From: UBA7805 sp036146215
GTDB taxonomy: Bacteria; Planctomycetota; Planctomycetia; Pirellulales; UBA7805
Assembly (NCBI GenBank): GCA_036146215.1
Contig: JAYYJN010000183.1
Location: 1-14,489 of the forward strand
Reading direction: 5' to 3'
DNA: 14,489 nucleotides
Below the pieces are notes generated by a model. The model was not told the DNA's origin. It saw only the letters and a program-made list of their open reading frames with translations, and did no database searches. Each line of letters opens with the position of its first letter. The first letter of the stretch is position 1. This document shows, one piece after another, positions 7,536 through 14,489 of this stretch. Both the position numbers and the translations under genes were made by a program.

Positions 7536-8167
7536 GGTTTGAGATCCTCGCGTTGCGGTTCGTCGGCAAGTGAGCGGAAATACCTCTCAATCGCGAGGTC
7601 ATGGCCCGGTAGCACTTGATCGCCTGAAAGCTGCCGTAGTCTTTCACGCTCTTTCTCGGGAAGATGCCCCCAAACCTGCTTGACCACCTGAAGCAACTCG
7701 GCCAGGTTCACCTTGGGTGCGGATTTTCCCAGTCGTTGGCTGCTCTGCCTCGACTCGCCTTCTTTCGGTTCTCCCTGCCCACGATTTTTCGAGTTGTTCC
7801 GCTGCGGAGTTCCTTCACCAATCCGCGTGCGTGTATCTTGTTGGCTGCTACCACCACCGGAGGAATTGCCGGAGGACGGCTTTCCTTGAGACTCTTTCTC
7901 GAGTTCTTTCAGTAGGGCATCGAGTTGGTTCACGATCTGCTGCTGGAGTTGCTCCCGCTGAGGATCTGCGTTTGCGGAGGATTCGCTTAACCGCGATGCT
8001 AAGGTTGACATTTTTTTTCCAATCGAGACGATCGGGTCGCCCTCGGCGGCAGCAGTGGCCGATGGCTCCGCTTCGGGATCGGATGCCCACATGGATCGCT
8101 CGCTGGCCGATCCCATCAAACTCAGCATCACAATCACCAGCGCGTGTGGTCTATGAATCCAATTCAT
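7532..8167 (-). CDS. Secreted low-complexity protein with conserved-looking C-terminal WGHLP motif
   Basis: This is a 211-residue product. Residues 1-22 (MNWIHRPHALVIVMLSLMGSAS) form a signal peptide. Residues 47-93 are predicted helical/coiled coil (LASRLSESS, QREQLQQQIVNQLDALLKELEKE). Residues 94-148 are a Ser/Gly/Gln/Arg-rich disordered linker. Residues 152-205 form a compact predicted helical end with VWGHLPEKERERLRQL and ERYFRSLADEP. I know similar 'WGxLP...R...LP...IExYFRxLA' ends from other planctomycete proteins. The start is set by the 4-bp ATGA overlap with the stop of the DUF4175-like gene, with AAGGATGGAG just upstream; the longer GTG start at 8239 lies inside that gene and would bury the signal peptide. 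Its stop overlaps the next ATG the same way, so it is translationally coupled on both sides. A periplasmic partner of the giant upstream protein is inferred. No enzymatic motif is seen. Confidence 0.88.
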   Translation of the reverse strand: MNWIHRPHALVIVMLSLMGSASERSMWASDPEAEPSATAAAEGDPIVSIGKKMSTLASRLSESSANADPQREQLQQQIVNQLDALLKELEKESQGKPSSGNSSGGGSSQQDTRTRIGEGTPQRNNSKNRGQGEPKEGESRQSSQRLGKSAPKVNLAELLQVVKQVWGHLPEKERERLRQLSGDQVLPGHDLAIERYFRSLADEPQREDLKP

Positions 8168-11100
8168 AACTCCATCCTTTTCTGGTTTTGCGGCCCACCC
8201 TCTGTTTGCTCGCGGTCGCGAAGCAATCCAAGTGTCCACAGCGCGAGTTTCGCCTGCTCCGGACCAAGTTGCTGTAATTGCTCGATAAACGGTTGCAAAT
8301 CTTGTCCCTCGTCGATTGCTTTTTGCAGCTTTCCTTGGATCGACTCGCTCCGACGATTTAAATCCAACTGGAGTAACTTCAGCAGCCTGATCTCCGCAAG
8401 AGACCGCTCACTGCTCTGCTCCTCGGCACCGCTCCCCTGCCCTTCTCCTCCGCCACCCCCTTTGGCGTCGTTATCTCTCTCGTCGTTACCTCGCTGGAGC
8501 GATGAGAGTACCATTTCGAGTTGGCGGATCACATCCTGCTGAAGCGATTGGGTCTGGGTTCCGACATAAAACTGCCCGAGACGTTCTGCCGCCAACTGCA
8601 TTTTGTCCAGGCAGCCGACCAGAACATATTGCAAAATTTCTACCTGCGCAAGACCTTCCCGAATCGGTTGTGCTTGCGCGATCAGCGATAGTTGCTGGCG
8701 CGAAAGCTTCACGATCTGGGCCTTTTCCACTCGGGTCAATTTCGACACTGATGCTTGCGTCTCTGCCGCTTGTGACGTTTTTTGCAGCAGATCTTTCTGA
8801 GATTCCAACAACTCTGTTATTTGCTCCGGTAAACGGGCAAGTAGCGAATTCAATTGCGCTGCTTCCGCCTCTTGGCGCGCCCTGGCTAATTGCTCGCGGG
8901 CTTCAGCGATATGATCGGCCGCGGCATTATCTTGTTGCGCACTGCTGGCGGCATCTCCCTGCCCTGCAGCCTCTCCTGCCTGTTGCGTCTTCTCAGCGGC
9001 CGCTTCCACATTTTTTGCAGCCTCCATCGCCTGCAGATTTTTAATTTGCCCGGCAAGAGACTGCAGCTTTTGCTCGAGGGATTGACGTTTCTTTTCAATC
9101 GCCCGCAACGTATTTTTCTGATCCTTGTCTGGAATAGTTGCACGCGAAAGGGTGGCTGTTTGCTCATTCTGCAGTTTTTCCTGCGCTTCTGCGAGACGCG
9201 CGAGTTCACTCTCAGCTCGACGTAATTTTTTAATCCATTCGGCGAAGTCCGTATCCGTAATACCCTCCAAGGCCGCAATCATTCGCTCGAGCGTTTTTGT
9301 CGCCCGCGCCTGTTGCGCCATTGCCTGACCGGTCTGATTTGCCTCCAGGTGGTTTTGTGCCGCGCGCATTTGCTGGCCCAGTCCTTGCTTCCTTCCAACC
9401 GCAACGGCAGATGCCAGGCGTGCACCCGCATCACCCTCTTCACCTTCCAATTCTTTTGCCGTCTGTTGCATCCGCGCAAGCAACTCTTGAAGTTCACGAT
9501 GGAGCGTATCCTGCTGCTCGGCTGTTTGCCGGAGAGCAATACGCTCTCGTTGGCCTAACTGCTCAATCGGTCGTCCGGAGAGGGAATTGGTCAGCCCTTC
9601 AGTCGTCTCCCGGATATTTTCCTGTTGATTAGCAATAGCTGCCAAATTTTGAGCCAACCGACGATAACGATTTGATCGAAGCATTGCATTGACGAGCGGC
9701 TGCAGCGATGCAATTGCCTGATCCTGATAGTTTTCAGCCTGCCTGAGTGCCACCGCACCTTCCGGACTGCGGCTTGTGGCAGAATCGCTTCCTGCGGCAT
9801 CTTCGGCTTCATTCTGGGCATGTTTTCGGGCCGCGGTTAGTGCACCTTGGAGCGGGCTTAACTGCTGGTTGTCGACGCGACGGAGCGTTTCTTGTAGTTG
9901 CTCAAGTTGCTCGGAGATGGCCGGCTCATCGATGTGATTGTGCCTGAGGTCGGCTGCCAACGCGGCTGTCTTTGCCAACAATCCATCCTGAGTGTCACTG
10001 ATGGCGCGGCGAATCTCCCGCTCAGTAAATCCGATACCGCGGAGCGACTGAACCTCGGCTTGGGTTAGCATGCCGGATTGCTGCCACGCAATGTTCAGTT
10101 GGCGCGTTTGTTGATTCGACTCTTTTTCCCGCGTTACGATCCGAGCCAATTCAGCCAGCAAGCCTTGTTGTCGGAGAGCTATTTCCCGGGCCAATGTTTC
10201 CTTATCGACAATTTGCAGCGTATGCTCGGGCATGCTGCGGCCTTCGACCGGCTGTTCGTCATGTGCCGATGCATAAAACGCAATCTCTGTGCCAGCCGAC
10301 CAGCCATATGTGGCCAGGTTCCATGGGTAGTTTACAAGCTGCTGGTCACCCTCGGCCACTTGTTGCGCGATTGTCCCGGGATCCGGCGGGATGGATTCCG
10401 GTTGTTGCTGCCATAAAAGAATCGACTGATAGCTTTCCTCCTGCTCGCTCACAGGTCGAAAATGTAACGAGACATCGCGAAGGGCGAGATTATCTTTCGC
10501 GAAGATTTCCAGCGGAAGCGTGGCATCAGGGCTAGCGCGATAATAATCGGTCGGTTTTTCAATTTGGACGGTCGGCGGTGACTCGGGAATTACTCGTATC
10601 GCAATTCGCTCTTGGTTTCCGCTTTCGACCTCATGCCGATCCATGACGCGGAGTAACGCGGTTCCGGTTTGCTTCAGGACCCATTGCTCTGGCGTTTCCC
10701 CTTCCGGAAGCGCGAAGTGGGTGCCATCGACTACCAGTTGGAGCGACTCTCCTGTCGCTGTTGTCAATGTCGCCTCCGTAATCGGTTTGCTGGCCGTCCC
10801 GGTCAGTGTCACGCGACTGCCGGTCAGTCCCCAGATCTGTTCTTGCTGCCGCTGCGCAGGCCACCCGGTATATGACGGCGGATGAACAACAAATTCGACA
10901 GATTCGATTGTCGGTGGAACGACAGTTTGCAAGGAGTGCCACTCGGTTTCATCATCGCCCCCCACCGCGCGGAATTCAAAAGGGTGTTGTACATCGTGCC
11001 GTTGTGCCACCATGATTCCATTCACCTGCTGCATCGGCTCGATAACTGTCTTTACATTCCCATCAACCGCAAATCGATATTCGATGTTCACGTTCTCGGG

Positions 11101-11760
11101 CAACTTTTTTTTGAGATCTGTCAACTCCGCTTCGAACAGTCCCCCGATTGGGATGTGAGACGGCGTATTTTGAAATTCCAGTTCATTCACACGAGGCCAG
11201 ACTGTATCGCTGAAAGGGTTCACCAACCGCTCAAAGGCGATCCCTGCACCAACGGGAAGAAGAAATGCCACAATCGATAAGGTCGCAATGCTGAGAAGTC
11301 CAGTGATCATTGCAATCGTGGCATGCCGGTAGTGGACCACTTCGCGGACCGGCAATTTCTGGAGTGCCTCAGAGGCCTCTTGGATGACAACCCGCCGCAT
11401 GGGGCCCGAGTCGACGGTTGCTGTTTTCTCAGCCTCGAGGAATTCGACTGCGGTTGCAATCTTGTGGCGGAGTGCAGGAAAACGGTGTTGAATGCGTTGT
11501 GCCAGTGACAGATCCGTAAGTGGTTTTCGGATTAGCGGAAGCACTAGCCGCCCAATCCACGTAACGACTGCCAGCGCAAACACGAGGCTGAGCGTCATGC
11601 GAGAGAGGCGATCGTTCTGACGCAGCATAAAGTCGACGCTCGCGATCAGCAGCAACCAAAGCGTGATGATCGAAAAAATCCAACCGCCGCCATAGAGTAT
11701 TTTTGCAATCCACGCGCGGCGCCGAACTGCTCGGATCGTATCTTGAAGCGTTTCAGCCAT
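8164..11760 (-). CDS. Giant membrane-anchored coiled-coil protein, DUF4175-like
   Basis: This 1198-residue protein heads the operon. Three membrane segments lie near 19-45, 55-77 and 147-177. With a cytosolic N-terminus they leave a short cytosolic segment (78-146) and place the remaining ~1000 residues outside. Residues 190-430 are beta-rich, with Ig-like stretches (VEFVVHPPSYTGWP 288-301; VTLTGTASKP 317-326; SPPTVQIEKP 394-403). Residues about 520-1090 are almost entirely predicted coiled coil rich in Gln, Ala, Glu and Arg. A Gly run (1101-1105, in KGGGGGEGQGSG) hinges to a final helical block with IRLLKLLQLDLNRRSESIQ (1124-1142). This architecture resembles the long low-complexity DUF4175/TIGR02302 proteins; family assignment is by architecture, not a strong motif. 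In planctomycetes such genes often lie near MoxR/DUF58/VWA clusters, but none is in view. The ATG at 11760 has only a weak upstream purine stretch (CAGAGAACGAG). No catalytic residues are recognisable. Confidence 0.88.
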   Translation of the reverse strand: MAETLQDTIRAVRRRAWIAKILYGGGWIFSIITLWLLLIASVDFMLRQNDRLSRMTLSLVFALAVVTWIGRLVLPLIRKPLTDLSLAQRIQHRFPALRHKIATAVEFLEAEKTATVDSGPMRRVVIQEASEALQKLPVREVVHYRHATIAMITGLLSIATLSIVAFLLPVGAGIAFERLVNPFSDTVWPRVNELEFQNTPSHIPIGGLFEAELTDLKKKLPENVNIEYRFAVDGNVKTVIEPMQQVNGIMVAQRHDVQHPFEFRAVGGDDETEWHSLQTVVPPTIESVEFVVHPPSYTGWPAQRQQEQIWGLTGSRVTLTGTASKPITEATLTTATGESLQLVVDGTHFALPEGETPEQWVLKQTGTALLRVMDRHEVESGNQERIAIRVIPESPPTVQIEKPTDYYRASPDATLPLEIFAKDNLALRDVSLHFRPVSEQEESYQSILLWQQQPESIPPDPGTIAQQVAEGDQQLVNYPWNLATYGWSAGTEIAFYASAHDEQPVEGRSMPEHTLQIVDKETLAREIALRQQGLLAELARIVTREKESNQQTRQLNIAWQQSGMLTQAEVQSLRGIGFTEREIRRAISDTQDGLLAKTAALAADLRHNHIDEPAISEQLEQLQETLRRVDNQQLSPLQGALTAARKHAQNEAEDAAGSDSATSRSPEGAVALRQAENYQDQAIASLQPLVNAMLRSNRYRRLAQNLAAIANQQENIRETTEGLTNSLSGRPIEQLGQRERIALRQTAEQQDTLHRELQELLARMQQTAKELEGEEGDAGARLASAVAVGRKQGLGQQMRAAQNHLEANQTGQAMAQQARATKTLERMIAALEGITDTDFAEWIKKLRRAESELARLAEAQEKLQNEQTATLSRATIPDKDQKNTLRAIEKKRQSLEQKLQSLAGQIKNLQAMEAAKNVEAAAEKTQQAGEAAGQGDAASSAQQDNAAADHIAEAREQLARARQEAEAAQLNSLLARLPEQITELLESQKDLLQKTSQAAETQASVSKLTRVEKAQIVKLSRQQLSLIAQAQPIREGLAQVEILQYVLVGCLDKMQLAAERLGQFYVGTQTQSLQQDVIRQLEMVLSSLQRGNDERDNDAKGGGGGEGQGSGAEEQSSERSLAEIRLLKLLQLDLNRRSESIQGKLQKAIDEGQDLQPFIEQLQQLGPEQAKLALWTLGLLRDREQTEGGPQNQKRMEL

Positions 11761-12044
11761 GGACTCGTTCTCTGCGTTCCAACTTGCCTGCCGACCGCAG
11801 CGGAAATCCGCCCAAAGCGGCTTCTCTTATTCTAACGGATAGTACGCCGAGTGTGGGCGCCAATTGCGGCACCGCACGCTAAAGCGAGCAAAGGTGCGGC
11901 AAGCGGGATTAAAAGTTGCCCCACCGAGGGTCTTTGAGAAAGAGAGGGAATCGATTCGCTCAGATGAATCTGGGTTGATCGGTCAGCCCGTATTGTGCCG
12001 CGCCCTGTGTTTGCCAAGTATTTGTCGATGCCTTGCAGGATCTA
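11761..12044. other. Intergenic region upstream of the DUF4175-like operon, with a doubtful 61-codon frame
   Basis: This 284-bp gap should contain the promoter of the four-gene operon, but I find no well-spaced -35/-10 pair; TAGAAT lies near 11830 without a partner. On the minus strand a frame continues in phase with the upstream cytochrome gene after tandem TAA-TAG stops (12047-12042). From a TTG at 12017 to a stop at 11832 it encodes 61 residues with a hydrophobic stretch QLLIPLAAPLLALACGAAIG. The start codon is weak and an AAGG sits 13 bases upstream. It could be a small membrane protein, a decayed C-terminal extension or chance; I do not call it a gene. Confidence 0.4.
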
Positions 12045-13712
12045 TTAATGGGCGACTTGCGGCCAATAGGTCTCAAATTCAAACTCGGGACTGTTGTCCA
12101 GATCGTGACAACGCACGCAAGTGTTTTTTTTTGCTTGTTGGAGGCTCACGTGCATTTGCGAGCGGAGTCGTTCCAATTCCTCATCGTCCACATCCAAGTC
12201 GCCATTTTCTGCCGCGACGTGTGCTGCACCACCGCCGTGGCAGTTCTCGCATCCATTGCCAAACAAATGGGGTGTCTTTTCCTGATTCTCATAGCCGGTT
12301 GCAAAGGGGTAATATTCTTGCGGCTCCCACCCTGTAACATGGCAACTGATGCACTCCGGATCATACTGTCGACCGAGCGGCAAATTGATCAGCGTTTCGG
12401 TGGCATGGGAATGCGGACTATTCTCCCAGATTTCATAGGCATCGCTATGGCAATCAGCACAAGTTTCGCTTCCCACGAATTCTCGACCGCTCGGATGAGC
12501 GTTTGCTTGCAAGGCTAACCCTGCGAGGCCAAGCGTGCGGAGTTGATCCTGATACGCAGTGAAGATTCGCGTGATCGTATCGGTGTCCTCGAATCTTCCA
12601 TCGAGTGGAACCCGCTGGTAGCGGATATCAGTCGGGTTGGCATACACTCCTAATACACCCACATACATGCCTTTGTGTCCCAACTCAATGAGTTGCACGC
12701 CCTCCCCGATTGATTCCGGTTCCGGCGGCGGTGGATCACTGTCACCAGCAACGACCACATAGTCGAAGTCGGCAAATGCTTCCCCTAGCGTCTGAGCTTC
12801 TTCGACGGTGGTATTGGCCAGCAGAAGAAGCAAGTCACAATTTTCATCCTTTAGACGATCTACGATTGGCTGCAACGCAGTTTCCGGCGATTCATATTCG
12901 TAGTCCGCATTCTGTAGATCTTCCGCGTACTGCTCACCCAGAACTTGCGTCACGCCGATCCGCACGCCCCCTACTGTGAGCACACGATAGCGACTGGTCA
13001 GCCCGAAATCCTCATCGAAAATGGATCGGACATTTGCAGAGATGAAGGGAGATTTTCCATCGGGTGTGAGTTGAGAGAGAAGTGTTTCGGAGGCAAGTTG
13101 CAAGTCACGCGCGCCAAGACCAATCGCTTCGTAACCCAATGCGCGGTGTGCATCAATGGCCACCTGATACTTGATTGCCGCCTGGGGACCGAACCGGCGC
13201 ACCATACCCCCTAAGTCGACCGCTGCCAGCGGCCAGTCTTTTGCTTTTAGCTTTTCAACCAGATCCATCCGGCGATTCAAGCCGCCCTTCTGGTTTTCTA
13301 ATCCCGCACATCCGCACGGTTCAACGTAGCCGTCAAGCATTCCAGATAAAAGAATGGCTGCTTTTGGTTTCTTCCAGTCCACAAAGATGCTTCCGTTTAA
13401 CTCGGCATAGTCTTTTTTCTTTTTTGTTTTTGAACCGTGGTAGGCATCGGGCTTTCCCTTGATCGGTGGAGTCTGCCGTTTGTCTCGCGGAGGCACGTCG
13501 TCCGCCTGAAGTACTTTGTCCGGGGGTTGGAAACGGTTGTTTCCCCCGGGGTCGACAACGTGCGTCAATTCGATTCGTTCGTGGTGCTGCCGGTTGTGCG
13601 ATTCTGGCAGCACACTGTCACCACAACCGGTCAGTGACAGAAGCACCACTAACGCTATAAAACGGCTAAGCGTGCCCTGAATGGACGCAGTTTTTAAGCA
13701 TCGATCTGCCAT
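12045..13712 (-). CDS. Tetraheme cytochrome c554-like lipoprotein with degenerate 5'-nucleotidase/metallophosphatase-like domain
   Basis: This is a 555-residue two-part protein. A lipoprotein signal ends at the lipobox L27-T28-G29-C30, so the mature protein is lipid-anchored outside the cytoplasm. Residues about 31-110 are a charged linker. Residues about 115-395 have the strand/helix order of the UshA/SoxB metallophosphatase fold and include the family-like VEPCGCAGLENQKGGLNRR (130-148). The usual metal ligands appear lost: AVDLGGMVRR stands where a D-x-G-D motif is expected, GLGARDL where GNHE/D is expected, and VAGDSD where GHTH is expected. The C-terminal part carries four c-type heme motifs: CADCH (418-422), CISCH (454-458), CENCH (488-492) and CVRCH (532-536), like cytochrome c554. 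The ATG at 13712 is preferred over an in-frame GTG at 13730 because GGGGAAGGAA sits directly before it. An extracytoplasmic redox role is likely; substrate unknown. Confidence 0.93.
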   Translation of the reverse strand: MADRCLKTASIQGTLSRFIALVVLLSLTGCGDSVLPESHNRQHHERIELTHVVDPGGNNRFQPPDKVLQADDVPPRDKRQTPPIKGKPDAYHGSKTKKKKDYAELNGSIFVDWKKPKAAILLSGMLDGYVEPCGCAGLENQKGGLNRRMDLVEKLKAKDWPLAAVDLGGMVRRFGPQAAIKYQVAIDAHRALGYEAIGLGARDLQLASETLLSQLTPDGKSPFISANVRSIFDEDFGLTSRYRVLTVGGVRIGVTQVLGEQYAEDLQNADYEYESPETALQPIVDRLKDENCDLLLLLANTTVEEAQTLGEAFADFDYVVVAGDSDPPPPEPESIGEGVQLIELGHKGMYVGVLGVYANPTDIRYQRVPLDGRFEDTDTITRIFTAYQDQLRTLGLAGLALQANAHPSGREFVGSETCADCHSDAYEIWENSPHSHATETLINLPLGRQYDPECISCHVTGWEPQEYYPFATGYENQEKTPHLFGNGCENCHGGGAAHVAAENGDLDVDDEELERLRSQMHVSLQQAKKNTCVRCHDLDNSPEFEFETYWPQVAH

Positions 13713-13716
13713 CGGA

Positions 13717-13726
13717 TTCCTTCCCC
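13717..13726 (-). promoter_or_regulatory. Strong Shine-Dalgarno that decides the cytochrome start
   Basis: On the minus strand GGGGAAGGAA precedes the ATG at 13712 with 4 bases between. The upstream in-frame GTG at 13730 lies before this site and would be translated through it, so the ATG is the better start. This also gives the shorter, cleaner lipoprotein signal. Confidence 0.7.
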
Positions 13727-13776
13727 GCACTCCGTGTCGGTGACGCTTGGATTACGTGCTGCCGTGCCTTGGACGA

Positions 13777-14489
13777 CTATTGCTCGGGCTCTTCCGTCTT
13801 TTGGCGTTGAGGCACGACGTCTTCCGACGATTTTGGTGCGGTCTGCTTCTCGGGTGCCAGGATCTCAAGTTTGACAGGCAATTCAATTTCAGGATAGTCC
13901 GGATGCCCGGTTGAGAGTACTATCTTGCCCGGCGGATGCGACCCGATACCGTAGACGCCGGGTCTCGCATCTCGGGGGAGTGTGAAGATTAAGGGAAACT
14001 GCCGCAACGTTCCTTTTGCTAGCATTAAATTCGGGCCAATCTCCAGGCCGATTCCCGGCGGATCACTCGAGGTTAGTTTGACGTCGACCTGGTCGCGATA
14101 ACGGCCCGCAACCTGCATCAACAATCGGACAGGAGTTCCAGCCCCACCAGCTCCACCAGAGACTTTACCCAGATCAAGAGTCTGCGTCTTACGATCGAGT
14201 TTAGGACCAAAAAGATTGACCGGCTTGCGGACCGTGCCATTCACATTTAGCCGGACCGGTTGCGGTAACGAGGGTTCGGTCCGGAATATGACCGCCTCAT
14301 GAAAGTTGCCGATCGGCATCCCGGGCAAAAATTTAACCTGCACCGTAAAACCGCTGGTCGCGTATGGTTCGTTGATTTGGTCGCTTGCAATCGGTTGATA
14401 GTCGATCTTCATGAAATCTTTGAGTTTCACACCCCCCAAGGTCGGGTCGAACAGTTCAACCTGATTATCACCATAAAAGTAAAGTTTAG
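13777..14489 (-). CDS. Ig-like beta-sandwich protein, likely DUF1573/HYDIN-type (N-terminus cut by window edge)
   Basis: The frame is open from the right edge to a TAG at 13777-13779, giving 237 complete residues; the start lies outside the window. An apparent start at 14439 is only a TTG inside an uninterrupted frame (upstream residues read KLYFYGDNQVELFDPT), so it is rejected. Residues from FTVQVKFLPGMPIGNFHEAV to LNVNGTVRKPV have the strand pattern of ASH/HYDIN-like Ig domains found in DUF1573 proteins. A Gly-rich turn (VSGGAGGAGTP) separates a second beta domain (VRLLMQVAGRYRDQVDVKL to PEIELPVKLEIL). The end is a charged tail (EKQTAPKSSEDVV, EEPEQ). The diagnostic DUF1573 N-terminal region (Cys-containing loop) is not in view, so the family name is probable, not certain. 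The cytochrome gene starts 64 bp downstream, so co-transcription is possible. Secretion cannot be judged without the N-terminus. Confidence 0.75.
   Translation of the reverse strand, partial: KLYFYGDNQVELFDPTLGGVKLKDFMKIDYQPIASDQINEPYATSGFTVQVKFLPGMPIGNFHEAVIFRTEPSLPQPVRLNVNGTVRKPVNLFGPKLDRKTQTLDLGKVSGGAGGAGTPVRLLMQVAGRYRDQVDVKLTSSDPPGIGLEIGPNLMLAKGTLRQFPLIFTLPRDARPGVYGIGSHPPGKIVLSTGHPDYPEIELPVKLEILAPEKQTAPKSSEDVVPQRQKTEEPEQ

Noticed and set aside
8168..8239. Longer GTG start (8239) for the secreted low-complexity protein
   Set aside because: It would add 24 residues inside the upstream gene and bury the signal peptide; the ATGA overlap at 8164-8167 with a nearby Shine-Dalgarno is a better start.
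7717..9044. Plus-strand open frames of 150 and 180 codons opposite the secreted protein and the coiled-coil gene
   Set aside because: They lie antisense to well-supported genes, are rich in Ser/Pro/Arg/Leu typical of antisense reading, and contain no recognisable domain.
11840..11880. GGTGCC/GGCGCC inverted repeat upstream of the coiled-coil gene as a terminator
   Set aside because: The stem is short, needs a G-T pair and has no T tract on either strand.
11864..12518. Plus-strand frames of 157 and 161 codons near the end of the cytochrome gene
   Set aside because: They are mostly antisense to the heme-motif region, where the minus-strand coding evidence is decisive.
13713..13730. GTG start at 13730 for the cytochrome lipoprotein
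   Set aside because: It lies upstream of the strong GGGGAAGGAA site that serves the ATG at 13712.
14437..14439. TTG at 14439 as the start of the Ig-like protein
   Set aside because: The reading frame stays open beyond it to the window edge with plausible protein sequence, so the gene is cut rather than starting here.
1..14489. Mobile element, CRISPR, defence island or biosynthetic cluster
   Set aside because: No transposase, integrase, direct repeat array, Cas, nuclease/helicase pair or synthase module is visible.

Overview
The window looks like chromosomal DNA of a planctomycete, probably near the Pirellula/Blastopirellula/Rhodopirellula group. This is inferred from gene content: exported planctomycete-type families (a DUF4175-like giant membrane/coiled-coil protein, a squalene-cyclase-fold protein ending in a conserved-looking tail, an NPCBM-domain protein, a tetraheme lipoprotein, a likely DUF1573-type protein), long exported proteins and several starts without a clear Shine-Dalgarno. 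I see no tRNA, rRNA, CRISPR array, insertion sequence or phage gene. All ten intact or edge-cut genes read as ordinary resident genes.

Layout. (A) 1-3141, minus strand: a probable three-gene operon, transcribed from 3141 down. It holds a B12-binding-type radical SAM protein (TIGR03960-like), a small MazG-type nucleotide pyrophosphohydrolase with a Cys-rich tail, and an exported protein of unknown function cut by the left edge. (B) 3142-3448: a divergent intergenic region with a candidate promoter and a short 10-bp tandem repeat. (C) 3449-5127, plus strand: a stand-alone Rieske [2Fe-2S] protein, then archaeal-type cofactor-independent phosphoglycerate mutase (apgM). A small hairpin fills the 17-bp convergent gap after apgM. 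(D) 11760-5145, minus strand: a tightly packed four-gene operon. A 1198-residue membrane-anchored coiled-coil protein is followed by a 211-residue secreted low-complexity protein, a Tat-signal squalene-cyclase-fold protein and an NPCBM protein. The first two junctions are 4-bp ATGA overlaps and the third gap is 9 bp. (E) 14489-12045, minus strand: the C-terminal part of an Ig-like (DUF1573/HYDIN-like) protein, then a lipoprotein that joins a degenerate 5'-nucleotidase/metallophosphatase-like domain to a four-heme cytochrome c554-like domain.

How the genes work together. Block D is the strongest candidate for a little-described system. Its four products are all predicted to be anchored in or exported across the membrane, are translationally coupled, and carry scaffold or binding folds without recognisable catalytic residues. 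A periplasmic/cell-envelope assembly is a reasonable hypothesis, but the sequence does not prove it. Block E points to extracytoplasmic redox chemistry. Blocks A and C are mostly housekeeping-like.
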